11,021 bases of DNA from Gammaproteobacteria bacterium (lineage in GTDB: Bacteria; Pseudomonadota; Gammaproteobacteria; Granulosicoccales; Granulosicoccaceae), in assembly GCA_020444765.1 (NCBI GenBank), contig JAGRHW010000093.1, positions 1 to 11,021 on the forward strand. The letters are read 5' to 3'. Below, piece by piece: positions 1 through 6,582 of the stretch (position 1 is its first letter; each line of letters begins with the position of its first letter). A program made the translations under genes and the position numbers. The notes under the pieces are model-generated. The model did no database searches. It saw nothing but the letters and a program-made list of their open reading frames with translations, and was not told the origin of the DNA.

Positions 1-320
1 AGATCCGGGTCGATTTCGATACTCTGAACCACGCCTGACCGGCTGCTAACGGTGACCGGCATACCGCTGACCAGCAAGGTGCCGGAAACCGGAGCACCAT
101 GGTAGTGAAGCCAGACATCGCTCAAGGGCATTTGATAGCCATTGACCGTCACACTGCCGTCGTCGTTACGGCTGACCACACCGATCAAAGTATCTGGCGG
201 CGCGGCGGCGCTGGAGACGTTTGACGGTGCACCCGTTGAGTGACCAGAATTATCGTCGTCCGAGCAGGCGCCGAGGAAAAAAAAAAAAAAAAAGGGAATA
301 AACAGGCTTGCGCTTTTCAT
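1..320 (-). CDS. DUF5666-like lipoprotein, C-terminal end cut off by the window edge
   Basis: The ATG at 320-318 opens a frame that stays open to base 1, giving 106 codons. A GAGG Shine-Dalgarno sequence (329-326) sits five bases upstream. The product begins with a short basic n-region, a run of six Phe (residues 10-15) and a lipobox LGAC with Cys19. This is followed by an acidic SDDDNSG linker and a Ser/Ala/Pro-rich stretch. From about residue 45 the pattern (IGVVSR, then VTVNGYQMPL, then a GMPVTVSSRSGVVQSIEI segment) resembles a DUF5666 beta-barrel repeat. Cys is followed by Ser, not Asp, which in Gram-negative bacteria favours outer-membrane sorting. The molecular function of DUF5666 is unknown to me. 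The gene diverges from the two-component pair, so it may be a target or accessory of that system; this is inference. The Phe run is encoded by 17 consecutive T residues, an unstable arrangement. Confidence 0.72.
   Translation of the reverse strand, partial: MKSASLFIPFFFFFFLGACSDDDNSGHSTGAPSNVSSAAAPPDTLIGVVSRNDDGSVTVNGYQMPLSDVWLHYHGAPVSGTLLVSGMPVTVSSRSGVVQSIEIDPD
277..293. repeat. 17-bp A/T homopolymer inside the lipoprotein signal sequence
   Basis: Seventeen uninterrupted A residues lie on the plus strand, read as T on the coding strand of the lipoprotein gene. With exactly 17 the frame passes from the start codon through the lipobox Cys and onward. A gain or loss of one or two bases would shift the frame before the lipobox. 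Tracts this long are prone to slipped-strand mispairing and also to sequencing or assembly error. Confidence 0.95.
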
Positions 321-374
321 GATGACCTCGTCAGTGACATTTACAAATCGTGGGCTCAAACTACAGGAAGCCGC

Positions 375-391
375 GTGAAGTGAATGTGAAG
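375..391 (+). promoter_or_regulatory. Direct repeat GTGAAG-N5-GTGAAG, candidate response-regulator operator
   Basis: The hexamer GTGAAG occurs at 375-380 and again at 386-391, an 11-bp period or one helical turn. OmpR/PhoB-family regulators typically bind tandem half-sites with this spacing. The site lies between the divergent lipoprotein and response regulator genes, ending 29 bases before the regulator's ATG. This fits autoregulation, probably repression if the promoter lies upstream. No convincing -35/-10 pair was identified. Confidence 0.4.
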
Positions 392-420
392 TCACAAGGG
401 AACGCGCAACGGAGAAAGCA

Positions 421-1092
421 ATGAAAATTTTGTTGATGGAAGACAACCCGCGGGTGATGGAAACCCTGGTCGATTACCTTGAACTCGAAGGCATGGAAAC
501 CGATTGCGCCTATAACGGCGGCGAAGCGCTGGCGCGTTTGCGCGAGGAGCGTTTCGACGTCATCGTCGCGGATATCATGATGCCCGGCCTGGATGGCATC
601 AGCGCGGTGCGGCGCATGCGCGAGGAGTTGCATTGTACCGCGCCGATTATTTTCCTCACCGCGCGCGACAGTCTGGAAGACAAAACCGACGCCTTCAACG
701 CCGGCGGTGACGATTATCTGATCAAACCTTTCGCAATGGAGGAATTACTGCTGCGGATTCGCGCCCTCGGGCGGCGCGGTCCCCTGCCGGATCAGCAGCA
801 CCTGAGCGCCGGCGTGCTCGACTACGATCTGGAAGCGGATGTGCTGCGTTGCGCCGGCCAGCCGCTGAAACTGACTCCGGTGCAAAAACAGATCATGCGG
901 ATATTAATACAACGGGCGCCGGCTGTCGTGCGGCGCGCGGAAATCGAAGCGGCCGTCTGGGGCGATGAAATACCACCGAGAGATGCTCTGCGCACGCATA
1001 TTTACGCCATTCGCACGGCGCTGGCCCAGGCCGGCCAGCAGAATCTGCTGTTGACTTTACATGGTCAGGGGTATCGTCTTGTCATCGATTGA
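421..1092 (+). CDS. OmpR/PhoB-family two-component response regulator
   Basis: This is the cytoplasmic output protein of a two-component system, 223 aa and typical for the family. The receiver domain (about 1-115) carries the acidic pair Glu7-Asp8, the phospho-acceptor Asp51 in VIVADIMMPGLDG, Thr80 in IIFLTA and the invariant Lys102 in YLIKPF. A winged-helix DNA-binding domain follows (about 128-223), ending in the usual recognition-helix and wing pattern (RTHIYAIRTAL, then GQGYRLVID). A GGAG Shine-Dalgarno sequence precedes the ATG. The 3' end overlaps the histidine kinase gene, so the two are co-transcribed and probably translationally coupled. It could bind the GTGAAG repeat just upstream. 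The target genes and input signal cannot be read from sequence. The closest named relatives would be the QseB/PmrA-type group, but no symbol is justified. Confidence 0.95.
   Translation: MKILLMEDNPRVMETLVDYLELEGMETDCAYNGGEALARLREERFDVIVADIMMPGLDGISAVRRMREELHCTAPIIFLTARDSLEDKTDAFNAGGDDYLIKPFAMEELLLRIRALGRRGPLPDQQHLSAGVLDYDLEADVLRCAGQPLKLTPVQKQIMRILIQRAPAVVRRAEIEAAVWGDEIPPRDALRTHIYAIRTALAQAGQQNLLLTLHGQGYRLVID
1067..1071 (+). promoter_or_regulatory. Internal Shine-Dalgarno AGGGG supporting a TTG start for the histidine kinase
   Basis: AGGGG lies seven bases before a TTG at 1079-1081 in the kinase frame. The upstream ATG at 1061 has no purine-rich sequence before it. The site is inside the last codons of the response regulator gene, so arriving ribosomes could reinitiate at the TTG. 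Confidence 0.5.
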
Positions 1093-2302
1093 ACACAATG
1101 CTTTTCGGCGCAGCCTGCTGCGCGGGGTGATGCTGCTTGGCGCCTGTCTTGGCTTATTGCTGGTGCTGTTCGTCTCGCGCGCCGAAGATCAGATGGAAGT
1201 CATCAGCCTGCATCACTGGCTGGACGCCGAAGTCAATCAGTATTACCGGGACTATGCACGTGATCCTGCCTCGGTACGCGCGCCCAACCCCTATGAATTC
1301 GATACCTACTGGAGCCATGAAAGCGTGCCCCAATGGCTGGAATCCTATAGCGTGCCCGGTTTCTATGAACATCATCTGGGGCCGGAAGACAAACACTTTC
1401 GCGTGGTCGCGCACCCATCGGGGCAGGGCTTGCTGTATGTGGTTTTTAAAAACGATGCCGACGACTACCTGGATCAGTACGAAACCCGGTTGCACTGGAT
1501 CAGCATCGTCATGGCGCTCGCCACCTGGGGCGTGGCCGCGCTGGGCACACTGCTGCTGGTGCGGCGTTTGGCGCAGCCGTTGCGCAACCTGGTGCAAAAG
1601 ATCGGGCAGATCGCACCGGCCAGCCCTGATTTCGTGGTTGATGCGCCTTATGCCGAATTGCGCCTGATTGAATCCGCGCTGTTGCACAGCAAGCAGGAAA
1701 TCCGCGCCTATTTTCGCCGCGAGCAGGAATTCAGCCGTTTCGCCTCGCATGAAATACGCACGCCGCTGATGGTGATGCGGGGGTCAGCGGATGTATTAAA
1801 AAAGCTGGCGTTGCAACAGCTGCCGGCGCAGCGGGCCTTGCAGCGTATCGACGCCGCCTGCGAGGAAATGACACTGCTGACAGAGTTGTTTTTACTGCTT
1901 GGCAGGGGCGAGATCGAGGCGCAGCGCTTTCAGCGTCTGGATTTACAGACGCTGCTTCAGGAAACCATCGCCGGGCTGGATTGGGGCGGTCGCGAAGTGC
2001 GTGTTGTCACGCAAGGCAATTCAATCGTGATGGCACCGCCGGCGCTGGTGCGCGTGTTGTTGCGGAATCTGCTGCGCAATGCCTTGCTCCACGGGGTCGG
2101 AGATGTCGAGGCAACCCTGGAGAATGGTGCCTTTATCGTCAGCAATACCACGCGTGATAACGAGGATGACGCGGAAAGTTATGGCTACGGCCTGATCATT
2201 ATCGAGCGGATTTGTGAGCGTCTGGACTGGCGTCTGCAAGTCAGCAGTGAGGCTGGCTGCTATTCTTGCAAGGTGGTTTTTCGGCTTCCGACGGGGGTCT
2301 AA
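1079..2302 (+). CDS. Membrane sensor histidine kinase (HisKA plus HATPase)
   Basis: This is the partner kinase of the preceding response regulator. I prefer the TTG start at 1079 because of its Shine-Dalgarno AGGGG. An in-frame ATG at 1061 would add six residues, and the numbering below counts from that ATG. Transmembrane segments lie at about 22-38 and 146-168. Between them is a periplasmic sensor of roughly 105 residues rich in Tyr, Trp and His that I cannot assign to a named domain. A short HAMP-like linker leads to the H-box FASHEIRTPL with His230, then the N-box NLLRNALLHG (about 336-345) and a GYGLIII glycine box (about 375). A canonical DxGxG box is not visible: the expected place reads IVSNTTRDNEDD. 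The ATP-binding domain is therefore compact or divergent, which also occurs in some gammaproteobacterial sensor kinases. The stimulus is unknown; the divergent lipoprotein is a candidate partner. Confidence 0.92.
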   Translation: MSSIEHNAFRRSLLRGVMLLGACLGLLLVLFVSRAEDQMEVISLHHWLDAEVNQYYRDYARDPASVRAPNPYEFDTYWSHESVPQWLESYSVPGFYEHHLGPEDKHFRVVAHPSGQGLLYVVFKNDADDYLDQYETRLHWISIVMALATWGVAALGTLLLVRRLAQPLRNLVQKIGQIAPASPDFVVDAPYAELRLIESALLHSKQEIRAYFRREQEFSRFASHEIRTPLMVMRGSADVLKKLALQQLPAQRALQRIDAACEEMTLLTELFLLLGRGEIEAQRFQRLDLQTLLQETIAGLDWGGREVRVVTQGNSIVMAPPALVRVLLRNLLRNALLHGVGDVEATLENGAFIVSNTTRDNEDDAESYGYGLIIIERICERLDWRLQVSSEAGCYSCKVVFRLPTGV

Positions 2303-2327
2303 CCCCAATAGCGGCTATCCACAGCCG
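2294..2327. other. Two short inverted repeats between convergent genes
   Basis: GGGGT-CTA-ACCCC (2294-2306) and CGGCT-ATCCAC-AGCCG (2312-2327) are perfect five-bp stems. They lie across the end of the kinase gene and before the end of the DUF1800 gene. Neither is followed by a T-tract on either strand, so a role as a bidirectional terminator is only possible, not shown. Confidence 0.3.
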
Positions 2328-2342
2328 GCAAGGTCCGGGCCT

Positions 2343-3659
2343 TTATTTCAGTTGGTAGACCGGATCGAGCAAGACCTCGCCAAGACCCGAACTTTTATCA
2401 GCATCAGGTCTGACTGCAGGCTCCAGTAGCAGCAGTCTCTCAGCCCAGGATTCGATATCCGCTTTGCGCGTTGATGACAACGGATTACGCGCCGACCATT
2501 CGTCGGCAGCCTTGCGAAGCATCTTTTGTCGCCTGGCAAGGCTGCCGCTGGTGATCCACCGGCTGTTTTCGGGCCAGCCATTGACGCCCGGGGGTACGAT
2601 CAAATCCTGTCCCAGTTCGCGCAGCAATCTCGCCACCGACACCAGACTCGGTACCAGCGTATCCAGGGATTGGATAGTGCCGATAAGGAGTTCCACCGGC
2701 GACTTTATCAATGTCGCACGATTACCGGTATCCCAGAAAGTGTCAGTCAAAAACATGGACTCCAGCAATGGCTTGATTTGAAAACCTGATTCGCGGAACT
2801 CCCGGCTCAGCTTTTCAACAAGCACGGGATCCGGCTCGGGAGAAACAAAATAGCGCCAAAGTCGTTTGATAAGCAATCGCGAGGTTTGCGGATGCGACAG
2901 GATCGCTTCCACGATATTACGGTCGTTCAGGGTAATCGTTCGATCGAAAAAAACAGCCTGTCTGTTAACCGGCTGCTTGCTGAAACGGGCCGTGTAAATA
3001 TCGATTCGCCAGGCCGTGAACAGCTCGGTCAGCGTCCTGACATCCTGCTCTGAAAAATGCCCGTCCCCGACGGTATAAAGCTCAAGAAATTCACGCGCCA
3101 GATTTTCGTTGTTGCCATAAAAATGCTTCTCTCCGGCATCGAGGTTTAACAGCACGGCCGGGCTGTTGATCGCCATGGTCAAGATCTGTTTTAAATCAGT
3201 CATGGCCAGCGCTTTCAACTGCGACTGAAACTGATAATACAATTGCGGGTTTTTTACTTTGCGAAAGGAAACACTGAAAAGATCATTCCAGAACAAGTGC
3301 ATCTTTTCATGGATTGGTGTCCGGCTGTTCAACAGGGAACTGACCCACCAGGCGCGAATTCTCCAGCCCGCCTGACGACGCAAACGCTTCTCTTGCTGAC
3401 TTTCATTCGGGTTCAGAATGTACTCGGCAGGCGTCAACACCAGCGGCGGCACGACTGCCGGATCGCTGCAAACCGTGTCGTGAACGAGCTGTTCACGGGT
3501 AAGGGTTTGCGGACTCAGCGGTTTCCCGGCCTCCAGGGAAAACCCGGTTCGACTGAGGAAATGCCGGATCTCGCCATTCGACAAGGCATAGCCGTCTGAA
3601 CAGATCAGCATCCCGGCAAGAACGGCTGCCGCCCGGAGACTATCAATAAACTTTCGCAC
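2343..3659 (-). CDS. DUF1800 family secreted protein
   Basis: The 438-aa product starts at a GTG (3659-3657) with no clear Shine-Dalgarno sequence; the next in-frame ATG is residue 17, inside the signal peptide. Residues 1-25 look like a Sec signal peptide with cleavage near GYA-LS. DUF1800 hallmarks appear in order: HEKMHLFWNDLF (about 117-128), NNENLAREFLELYTVG (183-198), KSPVELLIG (319-327) and the PPGVNGWPENSRWI box (356-369). The length is on the short side for DUF1800. The biochemical role of the family is unknown to me; its members are exported and are usually encoded beside a DUF1501 gene. No DUF1501 gene is present here. The gene diverges from the porin over a shared AT-rich region with a Fur-like site, suggesting that iron controls both, although the site lies 46 bp upstream of this start. 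It converges with the histidine kinase gene. Confidence 0.88.
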   Translation of the reverse strand: MRKFIDSLRAAAVLAGMLICSDGYALSNGEIRHFLSRTGFSLEAGKPLSPQTLTREQLVHDTVCSDPAVVPPLVLTPAEYILNPNESQQEKRLRRQAGWRIRAWWVSSLLNSRTPIHEKMHLFWNDLFSVSFRKVKNPQLYYQFQSQLKALAMTDLKQILTMAINSPAVLLNLDAGEKHFYGNNENLAREFLELYTVGDGHFSEQDVRTLTELFTAWRIDIYTARFSKQPVNRQAVFFDRTITLNDRNIVEAILSHPQTSRLLIKRLWRYFVSPEPDPVLVEKLSREFRESGFQIKPLLESMFLTDTFWDTGNRATLIKSPVELLIGTIQSLDTLVPSLVSVARLLRELGQDLIVPPGVNGWPENSRWITSGSLARRQKMLRKAADEWSARNPLSSTRKADIESWAERLLLLEPAVRPDADKSSGLGEVLLDPVYQLK

Positions 3660-3673
3660 GTCAGATTTTGTGT

Positions 3674-3702
3674 TTGCTTAATTTAATGAGATTATGTATC
3701 TT
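3674..3702 (+). promoter_or_regulatory. Weak candidate sigma70 promoter for the porin operon
   Basis: TTGCTT (3674-3679) and TATCTT (3697-3702) are separated by 17 bp, each matching four of six consensus positions. Transcription would begin near 3709 and the Fur-like site would cover the -10 and start. The region is very AT-rich, so other -10 elements are possible. Confidence 0.3.
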
Positions 3703-3711
3703 ATTACTAAT
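3702..3711 (+). repeat. Decamer TATTACTAAT, copy 1 (porin upstream region)
   Basis: The same ten bases occur upstream of the TonB-receptor gene (minus strand, 10372-10363). In both cases they are in the sense orientation and about 25 bases before the preferred ATG (27 and 24 bases). This copy overlaps the Fur-like site. The role is unknown; it may be a shared regulatory element or chance in AT-rich DNA. Confidence 0.3.
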
Positions 3712-3719
3712 CATTCTCA
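3705..3719 (+). promoter_or_regulatory. Fur box-like site, divergent DUF1800/porin promoter region
   Basis: On the minus strand 3719-3705 reads TGAGAATGATTAGTA. Against the 7-1-7 Fur consensus TGATAAT-N-ATTATCA this matches 11 of 14 positions, with one half-site nearly perfect. It lies 20 bases before the preferred porin start and 46 bases before the DUF1800 start, where binding could repress the porin operon and perhaps the divergent gene. Confidence 0.6.
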
Positions 3720-3738
3720 TTTGCATTATATAACTTTT

Positions 3739-5229
3739 ATGCATTATAAATTTTGTGCCGCAGCCTTCCTGGTCACCACCGAGGCACTCGCCCAGAACGT
3801 CGAACCCCCTGATGACGCCCTGTCAAACGCTCGATTAATGGACATGCTGCGCGAACAGCAATACCGGCTGGACCGTCAGCAAGAGGATATTGAAGAGCTC
3901 AAGAAAGAATTATTTCTGGAAACCTCGGATGTTTTCGAACAAATCAACACGGATGAAAACACCTCTTCCCCGCAGCAGGAACCGCAATTCGGGCAAATTC
4001 CGGCGGCCAGACAAACGGGCAATGAGGAGGGATTCGGCTTCTCCTCGACCGTAGTCCGCCAGCCCTCGCTCAGCTGGTCCGGATACGGCGTCTTAAGCTA
4101 CAAACAGTACGATTTTTTTATTAATACGCAGGATGATGACCCCGACAGGCGCAAACTTGCCGATGTCGAGCGCTTTATTCTTGAACCGACCTATGATTTT
4201 GCCAACGGGATTTTGCTCAACGCGGAAATCGAGTTTGAACATGGCGGCACGGGCAGCGCGGTGGAATACGAGCCGGAGGAGTTCGGCGAATATGAAATGG
4301 AAGTCGAAAAAGGCGGCGAAGTAGTATTGGAACAGCTCAATCTGCTGTTTCTGAACAAGCCGTCGATGAACTGGCGCGTGGGGCATTTCCTGGTTCCTTT
4401 CGGCATGGTCAATTCCTGGCACCGGCCGGAGGATTATTTTACCGTTGACCGGTCGCTCACCGAGTCCTCGCTCTTCCCCGTTGCCTGGCATGCAAGCGGC
4501 GTGGAGATGCTGGGCGTGATCGGCGGAAAACTCCGCTATCAACTGCAACTGATCAACGGGCTGGACTCCTCAGGCTTCAGCGGTCACAGCTTTGTCGCCA
4601 ACGGCCAGGACAACCAGCTCGAATACGCACCCGCAGACAGTCTGGCAACGTTGCTGAGGCTGGATTACAACTTTACCGAAACCGGCACATTTGGCGGCGC
4701 CGTCTATTACGGGAATTCGGCTTCAAACCGCTACAAACAGAACCTGGACACGGATGCGTATGTCACCCTGCTGGAAACACATATCCGCTATTCGAGAGGG
4801 CCGTTTTCTCTGCGCAGCCAGTATGTCTGGGGCAATATTCAAAATTCCGACAAAGTCACCAGAGCCAACCTGAACACCTTTAATGCAGGCGTGCTGGGCA
4901 TTTCCCGCACGCCTGTCGCAAAGTCCGCGGACGGTTTCTTCGTTGAGGCCGGATACAATCTGCTCAAAGCCGAAAACCCGCGCACGCTTCTACCCGAACC
5001 CCGCCGTATCGATCTGTTTGCCAGATATGACAAGTTTGACACCATGGCCGAGACAAGCGGCGATGTCCAGGATCAGCCCCGCTATGACATAACAGCGGTA
5101 ACCGCCGGTGTTAATTATCGTCACCGGCCGGGCATAGTTTTCAAGGCGGAATTCAGCAAACGACGTAATGAGGGTTCGATCGGTAACGAGTCCGACCAGC
5201 TCGCTCTCAGCGTCGGTTTTGACTTTTGA
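3739..5229 (+). CDS. Outer-membrane porin, phosphate-selective porin O/P-like
   Basis: This is a predicted beta-barrel channel of the outer membrane. I start it at ATG 3739 (496 aa) rather than the in-frame ATG at 3694. The shorter form gives a normal signal peptide (MHYKFCAAAFLV, cleavage near ALA-QN), while the longer one would place the Fur-like site inside the gene and add an uncharged N-terminus. Mature residues about 28-60 form a charged coiled coil (MLREQQYRLDRQQEDIEELK), as in trimeric porins. The barrel follows from about residue 110 and ends in SVGFDF with a C-terminal Phe, the usual outer-membrane assembly signal. Alternating hydrophobic strands and a VGHFLVPFGMV element fit the porin O/P type. 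Residues 175-194 hold nine Glu in twenty, a strongly acidic segment. The substrate is not established. Its place at the head of an imelysin gene cluster with a Fur-like site suggests a role in metal or metal-complex entry, not phosphate. Confidence 0.82.
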   Translation: MHYKFCAAAFLVTTEALAQNVEPPDDALSNARLMDMLREQQYRLDRQQEDIEELKKELFLETSDVFEQINTDENTSSPQQEPQFGQIPAARQTGNEEGFGFSSTVVRQPSLSWSGYGVLSYKQYDFFINTQDDDPDRRKLADVERFILEPTYDFANGILLNAEIEFEHGGTGSAVEYEPEEFGEYEMEVEKGGEVVLEQLNLLFLNKPSMNWRVGHFLVPFGMVNSWHRPEDYFTVDRSLTESSLFPVAWHASGVEMLGVIGGKLRYQLQLINGLDSSGFSGHSFVANGQDNQLEYAPADSLATLLRLDYNFTETGTFGGAVYYGNSASNRYKQNLDTDAYVTLLETHIRYSRGPFSLRSQYVWGNIQNSDKVTRANLNTFNAGVLGISRTPVAKSADGFFVEAGYNLLKAENPRTLLPEPRRIDLFARYDKFDTMAETSGDVQDQPRYDITAVTAGVNYRHRPGIVFKAEFSKRRNEGSIGNESDQLALSVGFDF

Positions 5230-5303
5230 CAATGCCGAGTAAACAGGCGGCTCCTCTTGAGCCTTACGACCATCAAAACCTCTAACCGGATTGAGGAAAC
5301 AAC

Positions 5304-6518
5304 ATGATACTTGCAAACAAACATTACCTGGCTCTGGCGCTTGCTTCCGCCCTGCTGGCCTCAGGCTGCAGCAGCGATGATGACGATGATAACGGACTTG
5401 ACGGTGTTCCTAACGCCGGCTCCGACGTCAGTTTTGCGCCATCATCCATGATCAACAACCTTGGTGACAATATCATTCTGGCCGGTTATCAGGACCTCGA
5501 TACCCGTGGCGGCGTACTGAACGACAGCCTGCAGGCACTGATGGCGGACCCGTCGGATCAGAACCTCGATGCCGCCCAGGCCGCCTGGAAAGAAACGCGC
5601 GTTGCCTGGGAAAGCGGCGAAGGCCATATCTTCGGCCCCGTGGATTCGCTGGAAACCGATCCCTTTCTGGATAGCTGGCCCTTGAACACGGCGGACCTCG
5701 AGTCCTTCCTCAACGGCAACTCGGCAATAACGCCGGAGACCATCCGCAACGCCGGTACCGACGTCCAGGGGTTTCACACCATCGAGTTTTTATTGTTCGG
5801 CGACGGAATTTCGGATAATGACAAAACCGCAGCCGAGCTGACTTCCGCCGAGCTGGATTATCTGTCGGCACTGGGCATCGTCTTCAAGGAAAGAACCGAA
5901 GAGCTGCTGTCGGCCTGGACGACCCAGTACGATCCCGACAACGCCAACTCCGGCCCCTACATCGATCAGTTCAAATCACCCGGTACGAGCAGCGTCTATG
6001 TTTCATCCGCGGCGGTCGTGGAAGAACTGGTCAACGGCATAATCGGTATCATCGATGAAGTCGGCAACGGCAAGATCGCCGACCCGATGGGCGACAGCCT
6101 GGCAGCGGCCGACACCAGCCTGGTGGAATCGCAATACAGCTGGAATTCCCTTACCGACTTCCATAACAATATTCAAAGTGTTCGCAGGCTTTACACCGGC
6201 CTCGCCGCGGCAGATGGTTCCGATACAGGCAGTAACGGAATCTATGATTTTGTCGCTGCCCACTCGACTACGCTTTCCGACTCTATCCTGACCCAGATCA
6301 ACGACTCGATGGACAGGATTGCATTGATTGACGGCGATGACGATCCGAGCACGACGGATATCGCGGATACGGCGCAACAGGTTCCGTTTCGAACAGCCAT
6401 CACAACTGAAGACGGTCGTGCCCGTGTACAGTCCGCCGTCGAGGCCTTGTCCGCCCTGCAATCGACGCTGGAAACCGAGGTTCTCCCTCTCATCGATGCC
6501 ACTGCATTTACGGAATAA
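5304..6518 (+). CDS. Imelysin-family (peptidase M75-like) lipoprotein
   Basis: This 404-aa protein is probably a periplasm-facing lipoprotein of iron metabolism. The ATG has a strong Shine-Dalgarno GAGGA (5293-5297) six bases upstream. The signal sequence ends at LASGC with Cys22, then Ser and a run of five Asp. Imelysin marks are AWKETRVAWESGEGHIFGPV (about 94-113), SWPLNTADLE (124-133) and the family motif GxHxxE as GFHTIE (156-161). Members include the cyanobacterial iron-regulated IrpA and the EfeO/Algp7 relatives. The motif is thought to bind metal, and structural studies do not support a classical peptidase site. The gene follows the porin after 74 bases, so they are probably one operon under the upstream Fur-like site. 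It is followed at once by an intrinsic terminator and then by the di-heme protein gene, its usual neighbour in other genomes. Confidence 0.93.
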   Translation: MILANKHYLALALASALLASGCSSDDDDDNGLDGVPNAGSDVSFAPSSMINNLGDNIILAGYQDLDTRGGVLNDSLQALMADPSDQNLDAAQAAWKETRVAWESGEGHIFGPVDSLETDPFLDSWPLNTADLESFLNGNSAITPETIRNAGTDVQGFHTIEFLLFGDGISDNDKTAAELTSAELDYLSALGIVFKERTEELLSAWTTQYDPDNANSGPYIDQFKSPGTSSVYVSSAAVVEELVNGIIGIIDEVGNGKIADPMGDSLAAADTSLVESQYSWNSLTDFHNNIQSVRRLYTGLAAADGSDTGSNGIYDFVAAHSTTLSDSILTQINDSMDRIALIDGDDDPSTTDIADTAQQVPFRTAITTEDGRARVQSAVEALSALQSTLETEVLPLIDATAFTE

Positions 6519-6532
6519 ATCGATTGGAGTTA

Positions 6533-6566
6533 CCGGCCCATGACCTTGTTATGGGCCGGGTTTTTT
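6533..6566 (+). terminator. Strong Rho-independent terminator after the imelysin gene
   Basis: A perfect nine-bp stem, CCGGCCCAT (6533-6541) with ATGGGCCGG (6551-6559), has a nine-base loop and is followed by G and six T (6561-6566). It begins 14 bases after the imelysin stop codon and its T-tract ends only 16 bases before the ATG of the di-heme gene. Confidence 0.92.
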
Positions 6567-6582
6567 GTCGTGGTCTATATTA

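Noticed and set aside
1154..1750. A 198-codon minus-strand frame opposite the histidine kinase
   Set aside because: It is antisense to well-supported kinase sequence and has no start signal or domain of its own.
2294..2327. Tandem hairpins as a true bidirectional terminator
   Set aside because: Stems are only five bp and no T-run follows on either strand, so they are listed only as inverted repeats.
3694..3738. Upstream in-frame ATG as the porin start
   Set aside because: It would place the Fur-like site and an AT-rich promoter-like stretch in coding sequence and give an uncharged N-terminus before the signal core; ATG 3739 is more natural.
5249..5263. Hairpin GGCTC-CTCTT-GAGCC between porin and imelysin genes
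   Set aside because: The five-bp stem has no T-tract and the genes look co-transcribed; at most it could be a processing or stability element.
5304..6518. Imelysin as a secreted protease
   Set aside because: The M75 peptidase label is historical; the GxHxxE motif in this family is better regarded as a metal-binding site, and the context is iron-related.
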